The translations under genes and the position numbers were made by a program. Of a DNA stretch of 64,000 nucleotides, positions 44,317 through 52,605 are shown piece by piece. Source of the DNA: Congzhengia minquanensis (GTDB taxonomy: Bacteria; Bacillota; Clostridia; UBA1381; UBA9506); contig NZ_JACRSU010000001.1 of NCBI RefSeq assembly GCF_014384785.1, forward strand, positions 1 to 64,000, read 5' to 3'. Position 1 is the stretch's first letter. Every line of letters begins with the position of its first letter. The notes under the pieces are model-generated. The model was not told the origin of the DNA. It was given only the letters and a program-made list of their open reading frames with translations, and made no database searches.

Positions 44317-45489
44317 TTATTCATAGAAAAGATAGGTATTCTTACCGCTTTGCTTTGCTTGATAGAGCGCTTTATCCGCTCTCATAAAGAGTGTTTCAAA
44401 CCTCTTAGTTTCCTCTGTTGCAAAAGCTGCGCCAATCGTACAGGTTACCTTTAAGTCATTCTGTTCTTTAATTTTTTGGGAAGATATTTCTTGAAGTATG
44501 CTTTGCAATTTTTCCTCAAGCTGTTTCCGCCCCCCGTGAAATTCTTTCAGGAATACGACAAATTCATCCCCGCCATATCTACCTAAAATATCTGTTGCTT
44601 GGAACGTCTTTTTAAGGCTATTTGAAACTGAACAAATAGCAGCTGTTCCGGTTTGATGCCCGAAACTATCATTAATTGTTTTAAGATTATCCACATCTAT
44701 AACCAGCATTGCACTTTCTAAACCTTTGTCAGAAGCAAGTATATCGCTTATTTTTTGTTGCACGGTACCGCTGTTCAGGAGCCCCGTCATACTGTCAAAC
44801 ATGGCAAGGTATTCCTTTTCAAGTTTCAGTGCCTCATACTGTTGTACGATTCCGTAAACCAGAAGTATAAACAGTTCGGTTATAATGTAGGACACAGAAA
44901 GCAATTCAAAATTACGCGGAATAAATTTTTCTACAAGCCATATTACAGTGTTGCAAAGAGTTGCCGAAAGCAAGAATATTGCGTGCAAATAGGAAACAAT
45001 TCTCTTTTTGCATATTGCATAAATGACAACAGATAGTTGCGCGATCATATAGGAAATGAGATAAACAAGGTATATTTTATGTAATATCCCATATTCTCTT
45101 ACAATTTTTGTAAAACCTTCTGATTGATCAATTTCAACGGTTTTATAGTAGATAGGAAGGATTCCAGGGCTTGCAGCAATAAACAAAACTACAATACTGA
45201 TTATAATTAGTGTGGGATTCAGCCATTTTGGACGGTCTATTTTACAAATAGTCAATAACATCATCAATAGAAAATAAGGCAAAAAGACTTGCCCTAAATA
45301 GGAAAGACGATTTGCATTTAAGGCAAAGTTCAGGCTTGGCGCAATGGATATTAAAAAATACCCCAAATTTGCCAAGAAAATTGATATGAACAGCAACAAC
45401 AAATACTGATCTTTTTGTTTATCAACTAAAAGGCATATACCAATTAGAATAAATGCAATAATGGTTATTGTTCCATATATGGCTGACAC
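44317..45489 (-). CDS. Membrane diguanylate cyclase (GGDEF)
   Basis: The N-terminal 225 residues hold seven or eight hydrophobic helices (a 7TM sensor module of the histidine-kinase-N-terminal type). The C-terminal 160 residues are a GGDEF domain: FDSMTGLLNSGTVQ, the active-site loop in LGRYGGDEFVVFLKEF, and FMRADKALYQAKQSGKNTYL. The intact GGDEF motif predicts synthesis of cyclic di-GMP from two GTP at the membrane. An I-site RxxD is not clear. Start is GTG 45489, with GGAGG ahead. A structured leader and a promoter lie in the preceding 170 bases. Confidence 0.88.
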   Translation of the reverse strand: MSAIYGTITIIAFILIGICLLVDKQKDQYLLLLFISIFLANLGYFLISIAPSLNFALNANRLSYLGQVFLPYFLLMMLLTICKIDRPKWLNPTLIIISIVVLFIAASPGILPIYYKTVEIDQSEGFTKIVREYGILHKIYLVYLISYMIAQLSVVIYAICKKRIVSYLHAIFLLSATLCNTVIWLVEKFIPRNFELLSVSYIITELFILLVYGIVQQYEALKLEKEYLAMFDSMTGLLNSGTVQQKISDILASDKGLESAMLVIDVDNLKTINDSFGHQTGTAAICSVSNSLKKTFQATDILGRYGGDEFVVFLKEFHGGRKQLEEKLQSILQEISSQKIKEQNDLKVTCTIGAAFATEETKRFETLFMRADKALYQAKQSGKNTYLFYE

Positions 45490-45630
45490 ACTTTATCCCT
45501 CCAATGCTAAAAACGGTTTATCAATCATTCGGAGATTGCCGCAATGGGGTTATATACATACTTCGGAAGGGTACGCTTAAAAAGGTGTATAAACCATAAA
45601 TTTGATCGATAGATTCAATAATATATGTAT

Positions 45631-45659
45631 ATTGTATCATATTTATTTCGTCTTTTCAA
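45631..45659 (-). promoter_or_regulatory. Promoter of the diguanylate cyclase gene, long leader
   Basis: TTGAAA (complement of 45654-45659), 17 bases, TACAAT (complement of 45631-45636). The leader of about 135 bases to GTG 45489 holds a long-range inverted repeat (GGTTTAT ... ATAAACC) ending in GTTTTT near the start of the gene. I do not recognise a riboswitch class. Confidence 0.7.
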
Positions 45660-45719
45660 TAAATAGTCGAATACGCCCCCAAAAAACAATATTCTTGAGG
45701 ATTTTGTTTCATATTGTCT

Positions 45720-45795
45720 TGGTGGAGCATAGGGGATTCGAACCCCTGACCCCAACACTGCCAGTGTTGTGCGCTCCCAGCTGCGCTAATGCCCC
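45720..45795 (-). tRNA. tRNA-Ala (anticodon GGC)
   Basis: 76 bases with CCA. The acceptor is GGGGCAT/ATGCTCC with one G-T pair, discriminator A. The anticodon stem CAACA/TGTTG encloses loop CTGGCAG, with GGC at positions 34-36. Last of four tRNA genes read on the minus strand. Confidence 0.95.
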
Positions 45796-45819
45796 ATTTA
45801 CTTTATAAAAAATTTAACT

Positions 45820-45851
45820 GAAAACGACCTGCCCCACGGCAAGTCGTTTTC
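45820..45851 (-). terminator. Hairpin between tRNA-CAT and tRNA-Ala
   Basis: GAAAACGACCTGCC pairs with GGCAAGTCGTTTTC with one mismatch around CCAC. It resembles a terminator whose T run lies slightly downstream, and could reduce tRNA-Ala output or act as a processing signal. Confidence 0.5.
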
Positions 45852-45852
45852 T

Positions 45853-45929
45853 TGGTGGGCCTTCAGGGACTCGAACCCGGGACCTACCGGTTATGAGCCG
45901 GTTGCTCTAACCAGCTGAGCTAAAGGCCC
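45853..45929 (-). tRNA. tRNA with CAT anticodon (Met or Ile2)
   Basis: 77 bases with CCA. Acceptor GGGCCTT/AAGGCCC, D arm AGCTCAGCTGG, anticodon stem ACCGG/CCGGT with loop CTCATAA, so CAT at 34-36. It lacks the initiator features. Whether it is elongator tRNA-Met or the lysidine-modified tRNA-Ile that reads AUA cannot be told without a comparison to TilS-recognised tRNAs. Confidence 0.9.
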
Positions 45930-45932
45930 AAA

Positions 45933-46007
45933 TGGTGACCCGTACGAGAATCGAACTCGTGTTACCGCCGTGAAAGGGCGGTGTCTTAACCGCTTGACCA
46001 ACGGGCC
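45933..46007 (-). tRNA. tRNA-Glu (anticodon TTC)
   Basis: 75 bases with CCA. Acceptor GGCCCGT/ACGGGTC, anticodon stem CCGCC/GGCGG with loop CTTTCAC, so TTC at 34-36. It follows tRNA-fMet after a hairpin and precedes tRNA-CAT by three bases. Confidence 0.95.
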
Positions 46008-46010
46008 ACA

Positions 46011-46042
46011 AAAGCCTGTAACCCGTTAAGGTTACAGGCTTT
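46011..46042 (-). terminator. Hairpin between tRNA-fMet and tRNA-Glu
   Basis: AAAGCCTGTAACC pairs perfectly with GGTTACAGGCTTT around a 6-base loop. The downstream T run on the minus strand is only four bases, so it may be a partial terminator or processing signal. Confidence 0.5.
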
Positions 46043-46048
46043 CTGAAT

Positions 46049-46125
<77 letters not shown>

Positions 46126-46142
46126 CTATTCACAACAAAGCT

Positions 46143-46171
46143 ATTATAGCATATATATAATTGGTTGTCAA
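46143..46171 (-). promoter_or_regulatory. Perfect consensus promoter of the tRNA cluster
   Basis: TTGACA (complement of 46166-46171), 17 bases, TATAAT (complement of 46143-46148). Both hexamers match consensus exactly, as expected for stable RNA. The mature tRNA-fMet end is about 18 bases further on. Confidence 0.92.
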
Positions 46172-46281
46172 TAGTAATTTGAAAATTTTATGCTATTTTT
46201 TATTCTTGGTTTCACGATTTTGTAAAACAACATATGATAGTAGTAGAAACATCAATTTTTAATATGAATGGAGATGACAAA

Positions 46282-47568
46282 ATGTATATTCATGTCGTTC
46301 AGCTGGGGGATACTTTATGGAGCATTGCGAACCGTTACGGCGTTTCCACGCAGCGCATCATTTTGGACAACGGTTTAAATGCACAACCCTTTTTAGTTGA
46401 AGGTCAGGCGCTTATCATTTTGGTGCCTGAAATCATACATACCGTGCGCAGAGGGGATACACTTGCCTCAATAGCCTCAGTATACAACACAACAGAAATG
46501 GAACTTCTTCAGAAAAACCCAAATTTAATTCAAAACCGTCAGCTACGCGTAGGGCAACAGATTACAATTCGCTTTCAAGGCGGCAATGAGCGAAACGTTT
46601 ATATTAACGGTTATGCATATCCATATATCGACCGGGAAATTCTCACCAGAGCACTTCCCTACCTTACAGATCTGACGCTGTTTAGCTATGGATTCACAGA
46701 AACAGGGGAACTTATTCCCATAGACGACCAACCGCTCATAAATCTTGCCTATCAATATAAAACGGCGCCTATTATGCTAATTTCCTCCATCACTGAAGAC
46801 GGTAATTTCAGCGGTGAAAAGGCAAGTCTTTTGTTCAATGATTTACGGCTTCAAAACACGGTGATTAACAATATGATTGCAGTAATGGATGAAAAGGGCT
46901 ATCTTGGACTGGACATTGATTTTGAATATGTAAATCCTGAGGACGGCGAGGCGTTCATCGATTTTGTTAGAAACACCACTGAAAGAATGCATCAAAACGG
47001 TTATCGCGTTAATGTCGACCTGGCGCCGAAAACATCATCAAACCAGGAGGGGCTTTTATATGAAGCACATGACTATGCCAGACTGGGTGCCATAGCAGAC
47101 ACCGTGCTGATAATGACATATGAGTGGGGATACACTTACGGCCCGCCGCTTGCTGTGGCCCCTCTCAATAACGTGCAGCAGGTGGTAACCTATGCTGTTT
47201 CGCAAATTCCATCCAATAAAATCATGCTGGGAATTCCGAATTATGGATATGACTGGAAGCTGCCTTATGAAAAAGGCGTTACCCGTGCTACCAGCATAGG
47301 AAATGAAGAAGCGATTCGCATTGCGGCAGAAAACGGCGCAACCATTCAATTTGACGAAATTGCCCAATCGCCTTTTTTTGAATATTACGCAAGAGATAGA
47401 AGCAAACACATCGTGTGGTTTGAAGACGTACGTAGTATTTTAGGAAAATTTAACCTAATTTCTGAGTTTGCTTTGCGGGGCGGTGGATATTGGAATGTGA
47501 TGCGGCCGTTTTCACAAAATTGGGCACTACTAAGCCAAAAATTTAAAATTCAAAAGGTTGTGCAATAG
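46282..47568 (+). CDS. sleL: Spore cortex hydrolase, LysM + GH18 (SleL/YaaH type)
   Basis: Two LysM repeats bind peptidoglycan: YIHVVQLGDTLWSIANRYGV at residues 1-46, then HTVRRGDTLASIASVYNTTE at 51-96. The GH18 domain fills residues 105-428. Its catalytic motif DxxDxDxE appears as YLGLDIDFEYV with the general acid Glu near residue 216. SleL/YaaH enzymes are N-acetylglucosaminidases that act on the cortex-specific muramic-delta-lactam glycan during germination. There is no signal peptide, as is usual for SleL made in the mother cell. ATG 46282 has GGAGA 8 bases ahead; in-frame ATGs further upstream have none. Supports the organism being a spore former. Confidence 0.88.
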   Translation: MYIHVVQLGDTLWSIANRYGVSTQRIILDNGLNAQPFLVEGQALIILVPEIIHTVRRGDTLASIASVYNTTEMELLQKNPNLIQNRQLRVGQQITIRFQGGNERNVYINGYAYPYIDREILTRALPYLTDLTLFSYGFTETGELIPIDDQPLINLAYQYKTAPIMLISSITEDGNFSGEKASLLFNDLRLQNTVINNMIAVMDEKGYLGLDIDFEYVNPEDGEAFIDFVRNTTERMHQNGYRVNVDLAPKTSSNQEGLLYEAHDYARLGAIADTVLIMTYEWGYTYGPPLAVAPLNNVQQVVTYAVSQIPSNKIMLGIPNYGYDWKLPYEKGVTRATSIGNEEAIRIAAENGATIQFDEIAQSPFFEYYARDRSKHIVWFEDVRSILGKFNLISEFALRGGGYWNVMRPFSQNWALLSQKFKIQKVVQ

Positions 47569-47631
47569 TCTGTATTTATTTTTTTCGGAATAACCGTTGG
47601 ATTTTGCACGCGTCAAAAGCCATCCGTATCA

Positions 47632-47667
47632 AAAGAACCCTGCAGAACAAAATCTGCGGGGTTCTTT
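47632..47667. terminator. Terminator after sleL
   Basis: AAAGAACCCTGCAGA pairs with TCTGCGGGGTTCTTT with one mismatch around ACAAAA. It also stands at the end of the minus-strand epimerase fragment. Confidence 0.85.
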
Positions 47668-47678
47668 GTTAGCGTGTG

Positions 47679-48065
47679 TTAGTACTTTCTCCAAACCATT
47701 TTATTTACAACGCCTGTGTAGCTTTGAATTAGTTTTACAACCTTCGTTGAAACATTTTCGTCGCTATAATCCAGAACAGGTATGCCAAAATCGCCATTTT
47801 TATTCATTTCCACAGCAGTATAAACCGCTTGCAAAACCTGTTCGGTTGTAATTCCAGCCAATACAAAATTCCCTTTGTCAAGGGCTTCGGGCCGCTCTGT
47901 GCTTGTGCGAATGCACACAGCAGGAAACGGGCTTCCAATCGACAGAAAGAAGCTGCTTTCTTCAGGCAATGTTCCGCTATCTGATACAACTGCAAATGCG
48001 TTCATCTGCAAATTGTTATAATCATGAAAACCCAAAGGTTTGTTTTGAATAACATTTTTGTGAAA
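47679..48065 (-). pseudogene. 3' fragment of UDP-GlcNAc 2-epimerase (duplicate)
   Basis: The last ~118 residues match, almost residue for residue, the end of the intact epimerase at 48979-50160: QNKPLGFHDYNNLQMNAFAV, SDSGTLPEESSFFLS, VCIRTSTERPEALDKGNFVL, then VSTKVVKLIQSYTGVVNKMV. The frame upstream is closed by a TGA, and the rest of the gene is absent. DNA beyond belongs to a decayed PIN-domain gene. The divergence of several residues from the intact copy shows it is not a recent perfect duplicate. It marks the left end of the capsule locus and suggests recombination between related loci. Confidence 0.85.
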
Positions 48066-48067
48066 TT

Positions 48068-48801
48068 TTAATAATCATCGTAATCACCTTTACCTTCAAT
48101 CAGGGTAAGGCAGTACGGATACATTGCATCAGCCACGGATTTCATCTCTTCCCGACCGTTGTCCTGTCTGAAGCTCCTCATGATCTCATACTCCTTCGGT
48201 ATCGGCATCATCTGTTTGATTGTAACTTTTTCAGAACTCATTAGCGGCATTAACATCGTCTTTCAGTTCAGCGCAATAAGACATCCAAATCCGGTAACAT
48301 ATTTAAACTGCTGGGCAATACCTTCAGATGACAGATACGTTAGAATATGATCATGTATAAAATTTTTGTCGTTTAGTTCAGAGAAACCATCTGTATTACC
48401 TGTAACAAAATAAATTATCTTCTGATTGTATTTCCACATACTTTTTAATGTGAATCAAGGTTTCTGTAATCAAAAACCATTTTAACAACATTGAGCAACT
48501 CGGTTTTATAATCAACCCGATTTTTCTGAAAAGCAGTGTATGCCTGAGACAATGATAACTTTGATTGTTTTTTAGCCTGCTTAAGGTCAAGTCCATCAAT
48601 TGAATAACAAGAGACCCCATATGGACTATCAATCGCGCCCAATGTTTTTTGAATATTCTTTCCTACCTTGTTGAGTTCTTTTTCTAAATACTTAAAAGTC
48701 AAGCAACTTTATAAAAATTTCAGAAGTGCGCTGGATACATTGTTTCTTCGATCAACAACCATATCCAAGATAATGTTTGTATCAAGAAGAATATATTTCA
48801 T
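48068..48801 (-). pseudogene. Decayed PIN-domain (DUF4935-like) gene
   Basis: The start at ATG 48801 encodes MKYILLDTNIILDMVVDRRN, the first strand and catalytic Asp of a PIN ribonuclease domain, then stops. A second frame gives LTFKYLEKELNKVGKNIQKT and DGLDLKQAKKQSKLSLSQAY. A third gives VTGNTDGFSELNDKNFIHDH and LTYLSSEGIAQQFKYVT. A last open stretch (48068-48256) has EKVTIKQMMPIPKEYEIMRS and ends DYDDY. Together they resemble DUF4935-type PIN proteins, which have a large insertion. At least three frameshifts make it dead. It lies between an epimerase fragment and the intact epimerase. Confidence 0.6.
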
Positions 48802-48978
48802 TAGAATCTGCCCCTCTATTCAAAAATAAAGACCAATACAAAGCGTTCATAGCTCTCCGTGCAGTTCGTAGACATACACTCCATTAACTATCAATTTCTT
48901 AAAGCTCTCAACGAGCGCAAGCTTTATCTTGAAAGATTTCAACGCAATAATATGCCTGGATGTCACTGTAAACAGCTT

Positions 48979-50160
48979 TCATTTTCTCCACACCATTTTA
49001 TCTACAACGCCTGTATAAGACTGAATAATCTTCACCACTTTTGTAGAGACGTTCTCTTCAATGTAGTCTGGTACTGGAATACCGTTATCGTTGTTAGCGA
49101 CCATATCCACAGCCGTAGAAACCGCCTGAATGAGGTGTTTTGTATCAATACCGGCTAAGATAAAGCACGCCTTGTCTAAAGCCTCCGGTCGTTCTGTAGA
49201 TGTTCTGATACACACAGCTGGGAATGGATGTCCAACAGACGTAAAGAAACTTGACTCTTCGGGAAGAGTCCCGGAATCTGATACAACAGCAAAAGCATTC
49301 ATCTGAAGACAATTATAGTCATGGAATCCCAGTGGTTCGTGCTGAATCACACAAGGATCCAATTTAAAGCCCGTTGCTTCCAGACGTTTCTTAGAACGTG
49401 GATGGCAAGAGTAAAGAATAGGAAGATTATACTTTTCCGCCAACGTATTGATAGCTGTGAACAATGACAGGAAATTCTTCTCAGTATCGATATTTTCCTC
49501 TCTGTGAGTAGATAGCAGAATATACTTTCCCTTCTCCAGTCCGAGTTTTGCGTGAATATCTGATTCTTCAATCTCCTTTAAATTAGCGTGTAAAACTTCT
49601 GCCATCGGAGAACCTATCACATAAACACGCTCTTTTGGCAGACCACACTCATGAAGATACTTACGGGCATGCTCTGAATAAGCCAGGTTGACATCAGAGA
49701 TGATATCCACAATCCGTCTATTCGTTTCTTCCGGCAAACACTCATCCTTACAACGGTTGCCGGCTTCCATGTGAAAAATCGGAATATGCAGCCGCTTCGC
49801 AACAATCGCTGACAGGCAGGAATTAGTGTCTCCAAGAATCAACAGTGCATCCGGATGGATGGTATTCATCAGCTTATAAGAGCAATTGATGATGTTGCCG
49901 ACCGTTGCTCCGAGGTCATCTCCCGCTGCGCCCATATAGACTTCCGGATTATCCAGCTTGAAATCATGGAAAAACACGCCGTTTAGATTATAGTCGTAGT
50001 TCTGACCCGTGTGAGCTAGAATCGTATCGAAGTAGATGCGACACTTGTTGATCACAGCGGCTAAGCGTATAATTTCCGGTCGTGTGCCGACAATGATTAA
50101 AAGTTTTAATTTTCCATTTTCTTTCCAGTGAATGTCACTGTAGTCCGTTCGTATGTTCAA
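48979..50160 (-). CDS. capG: UDP-N-acetylglucosamine 2-epimerase-type enzyme (CapG)
   Basis: Non-hydrolysing epimerase of the WecB/CapG family: KLLIIVGTRPEIIRLAAVIN at the N-terminus, DALLILGDTNSCLSAIVAKR, ILLSTHREENIDTEKNFLSL, CHPRSKKRLEATG, and SDSGTLPEESSF near the UDP site. In Staphylococcus, CapG inverts C2 of the product of CapE and CapF to finish UDP-N-acetyl-L-fucosamine. That role fits because capF is directly upstream. 393 aa is typical. TTG 50160 is the start; GGAG of the capF end lies just ahead, so translation is coupled. Confidence 0.9.
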   Translation of the reverse strand: MNIRTDYSDIHWKENGKLKLLIIVGTRPEIIRLAAVINKCRIYFDTILAHTGQNYDYNLNGVFFHDFKLDNPEVYMGAAGDDLGATVGNIINCSYKLMNTIHPDALLILGDTNSCLSAIVAKRLHIPIFHMEAGNRCKDECLPEETNRRIVDIISDVNLAYSEHARKYLHECGLPKERVYVIGSPMAEVLHANLKEIEESDIHAKLGLEKGKYILLSTHREENIDTEKNFLSLFTAINTLAEKYNLPILYSCHPRSKKRLEATGFKLDPCVIQHEPLGFHDYNCLQMNAFAVVSDSGTLPEESSFFTSVGHPFPAVCIRTSTERPEALDKACFILAGIDTKHLIQAVSTAVDMVANNDNGIPVPDYIEENVSTKVVKIIQSYTGVVDKMVWRK

Positions 50161-51402
50161 TTACTCCACCTCCACAGGCTCACCAAATGTATCCGGATGA
50201 TTCGAATCAAACTGCTCATTCGCCCACATGACTGTCACAAGGTTCTCTGTATCCGACAGATTGATAATGTTATGGGTATATCCAGGCAGCATATGAACCG
50301 CCTCTATCTTCTCACCTGAAACCTCGAACTCGATAACTGGGTAAGGATTCCCGTTCTCATCCACACCAATCTTCCGCTCTTGGATCAATCCATGGCCTGA
50401 TACGACAAAGAAGAACTCCCATTTACTGTGATGCCAGTGCTGGCCTTTTGTAATTCCCGGTTTACTGATGTTAACAGAGAGCTGACCACAGGATTCCATT
50501 TTGAGAAGCTCTGTAAAACTGCCGCGATTGTCCACATTCATCTTCAGCGGAAATGATACTTTCTCCTTCGGTAGATAAGAGAGATACATTGAATAGAGCT
50601 TCATTGCAAAACTGCCCTCTGGTATCTGCGGCATCACAAGTGTCTGTGGCTGCTGTTTAAAGGATTCCAGCAGATCCACGATTTCGCCAAGGGTAACCTT
50701 GTGTGTGGTCGGCACATAGCAGTACCGTACATCTGTTTTACCAATAGCAGTCACCCCGTCAAATTCACAGTGATTTTCCTCTCCATTCAGAGCCAGCAAT
50801 ATTTCTTCTACGAGATCATCGATATAAAGCAGTTCTAATTCCGTACTCCGATCATTCACCTGTATCGGTAGATCGTTTGCTATGTTGTTGCAGAATGTCG
50901 CCACAGCAGAATTATAATTCGGTTTGCACCATTTACCGAAAAGGTTCGGGAAACGATAGACGAGGACTTTTGCTCCTGTCTCTTTGCTGTAGTTGAAAAA
51001 TAATTCTTCCACTGCGAGCTTTGATCTTCCGTAATCCGACTGTCCGTACCGACCAATCAGTGTCGCCTGGATAGAAGATGAAAGCATCACAGGGCAAGTA
51101 TTGTTGTATTTCTTCAAGGTATCAAGCAGAGTAGACGCAAAACCAAAATTACCTTTCATAAATTCGGACTGGTCTTTCGGTCTGTTCACGCCTGCCAGAT
51201 TAAATACAAAATCACAATCCTTGCAAGCGGATTCTAAGTCTTCCTGCGTGGAACTAATGTCATAGGAAACAATCTGTAAATCTGTAGGATTGTCTAGTCC
51301 CTTTATTTTATGTACTCTGTCTTTCCCATCTCGGATACACTCAAGACTCGCCACGAGATTCTTTCCGACAAAGCCTTTTGCACCGGTCACTAATATCTTC
51401 AT
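50161..51402 (-). CDS. capF: Bifunctional reductase/epimerase CapF (SDR + cupin)
   Basis: Residues 1-250 are a short-chain dehydrogenase (MKILVTGAKGFVGKNLVASL, GRYGQSDYGRSKLAVEELFF with the catalytic YxxxK). Residues 280-410 are a cupin with KPGITKGQHWHHSKWEFFFV (metal ligands) and AVHMLPGYTHNIINLSDTEN. This two-domain layout is found only in CapF/WbjC: the cupin epimerises C3 of the keto sugar made by CapE and the SDR domain reduces it with NADPH, giving UDP-N-acetyl-6-deoxytalosamine. Together with CapE and CapG it makes UDP-L-FucNAc. GGAG precedes ATG 51402. Confidence 0.93.
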   Translation of the reverse strand: MKILVTGAKGFVGKNLVASLECIRDGKDRVHKIKGLDNPTDLQIVSYDISSTQEDLESACKDCDFVFNLAGVNRPKDQSEFMKGNFGFASTLLDTLKKYNNTCPVMLSSSIQATLIGRYGQSDYGRSKLAVEELFFNYSKETGAKVLVYRFPNLFGKWCKPNYNSAVATFCNNIANDLPIQVNDRSTELELLYIDDLVEEILLALNGEENHCEFDGVTAIGKTDVRYCYVPTTHKVTLGEIVDLLESFKQQPQTLVMPQIPEGSFAMKLYSMYLSYLPKEKVSFPLKMNVDNRGSFTELLKMESCGQLSVNISKPGITKGQHWHHSKWEFFFVVSGHGLIQERKIGVDENGNPYPVIEFEVSGEKIEAVHMLPGYTHNIINLSDTENLVTVMWANEQFDSNHPDTFGEPVEVE

Positions 51403-51421
51403 AACTCTGCTCCAATCATAT

Positions 51422-52584
51422 TTAACCTTTCAATTTATCCGTTAACCATTTTCGCTTACTGTTAATCCATTGGTTGCTCTCTACAGTTCTCCACACAATC
51501 CATAAAATAAAAAGTATACATGGTAATGTAATCGCAAATGCAGTAAGTGTAGCTTGATTGTATGAATAGCATCCTCTGAATACCTTAAATAACCCTGCCT
51601 CCAATCTTAACATCAACGGCCAATGAACCGCATACGTTGTAAAAGAAATCTTTCCAATCTACACGATTGGTTTAACCTCTAATATCTTTAGTACAAATCC
51701 ATAATTCAGAATGCACCACATACATGTCGCTATACCCGCCGCGCGATAGACGCCCTCTCCGACAAAAGATGTCAAATAAGGATATACGCCGTTACTCTGC
51801 TTTGGAATGCATGCAAGAAAAGTCCCGACCAAAAATACAGGTATCAGAAAACGTTTTTTACTAATTCCGTCTGTATATATTTTGTCTAGCCATGTGGTGT
51901 TCAGGTTCACGATAATAATATAAATCCGCTACAAATGTCCCAAATATAAAAGAAAAAAATTTGGTTTCCCTGCCAAAAACAGAAAACCCGCAAAAATCAC
52001 ATACATAATTCTACGCCATTTCTTTTCTTTTGATAGAAGACAAAGCCTCAGCATTATTATATATCCGAATAATTCGTAACATATCGTCCAGAATGGTCCC
52101 ACATAATCACTGCCCGACCAAAATGGTTTAAAAAGATATTGCTTATCACGTTGCGAATTGTTGGTTCAAAATTACAATAGCCCAAAAGAAAATCATAATT
52201 CCTGACATGCTGTGAAATATCCAAGTGAAACATTAAACCTGTAAACATAAGCACAAGCGAAAATAATGTTGCAGTAGCCACCACAGGGAAAAGTCTCAAA
52301 TAACGTCCTACTGTGCTTTGAAACAAGTCAATATCTTTCTTTTTAAATACGCTGCTCGCCGTCAAAAAGCCGGAAAGCACAAAAAGTATTGTACCGCTAT
52401 GTTGCCGTTAATCAGCGCAGACAACGGAGAGGAGGCAAATATCTCCAGTCCCGTCCCCCCTCGCATACTTTTCAGTCCACGACAGAGTGTACATTTCAGG
52501 ATAATATGCGCATATAAAATGACATAGAATCACATTTAATGACATAAGCCCTCGCAAAACATCCAAGCCTTTCAATCTTTTCAT
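51422..52584 (-). pseudogene. Membrane acyltransferase (acyltransferase 3 family), broken
   Basis: The start at 52584 has AAGGAG ahead and encodes MKRLKGLDVLRGLMSLNVIL, the usual opening of acyltransferase-3 proteins. The frame then shifts near 52440 and again near 52390. A later piece has LSGFLTASSVFKKKDIDLFQ and RYLRLFPVVATATLFSLVL. Near 52120 the frame changes again (SDYVGPFWTICYELFGYI). Closer to the end a TAG (51661-51659) interrupts VKPIV | IGKISFTTYAVHWPLM. At least four lesions are present. The intact protein would O-acetylate the capsule repeat from the membrane, so this strain probably lacks that decoration. Confidence 0.75.
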
Positions 52585-52605
52585 ATCAACGACTCCTTAC
52601 TTTTT

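Noticed and set aside
45490..45660. GEMM c-di-GMP riboswitch before the diguanylate cyclase
   Set aside because: The conserved GEMM tetraloop receptor and CACGCACAG-type core are absent.
46234..46281. Upstream in-frame ATG at 46234 as start of the LysM/GH18 protein
   Set aside because: The extra 16 residues have no ribosome site; ATG 46282 has GGAGA at good spacing and begins directly with the LysM repeat.
48859..49158. Plus-strand 99-aa ORF between the epimerase and the PIN remnant
   Set aside because: More than half lies antisense to capG, and its composition follows the reverse of the coding strand. The unexplained part at 48802-48978 has no convincing family match in any frame.
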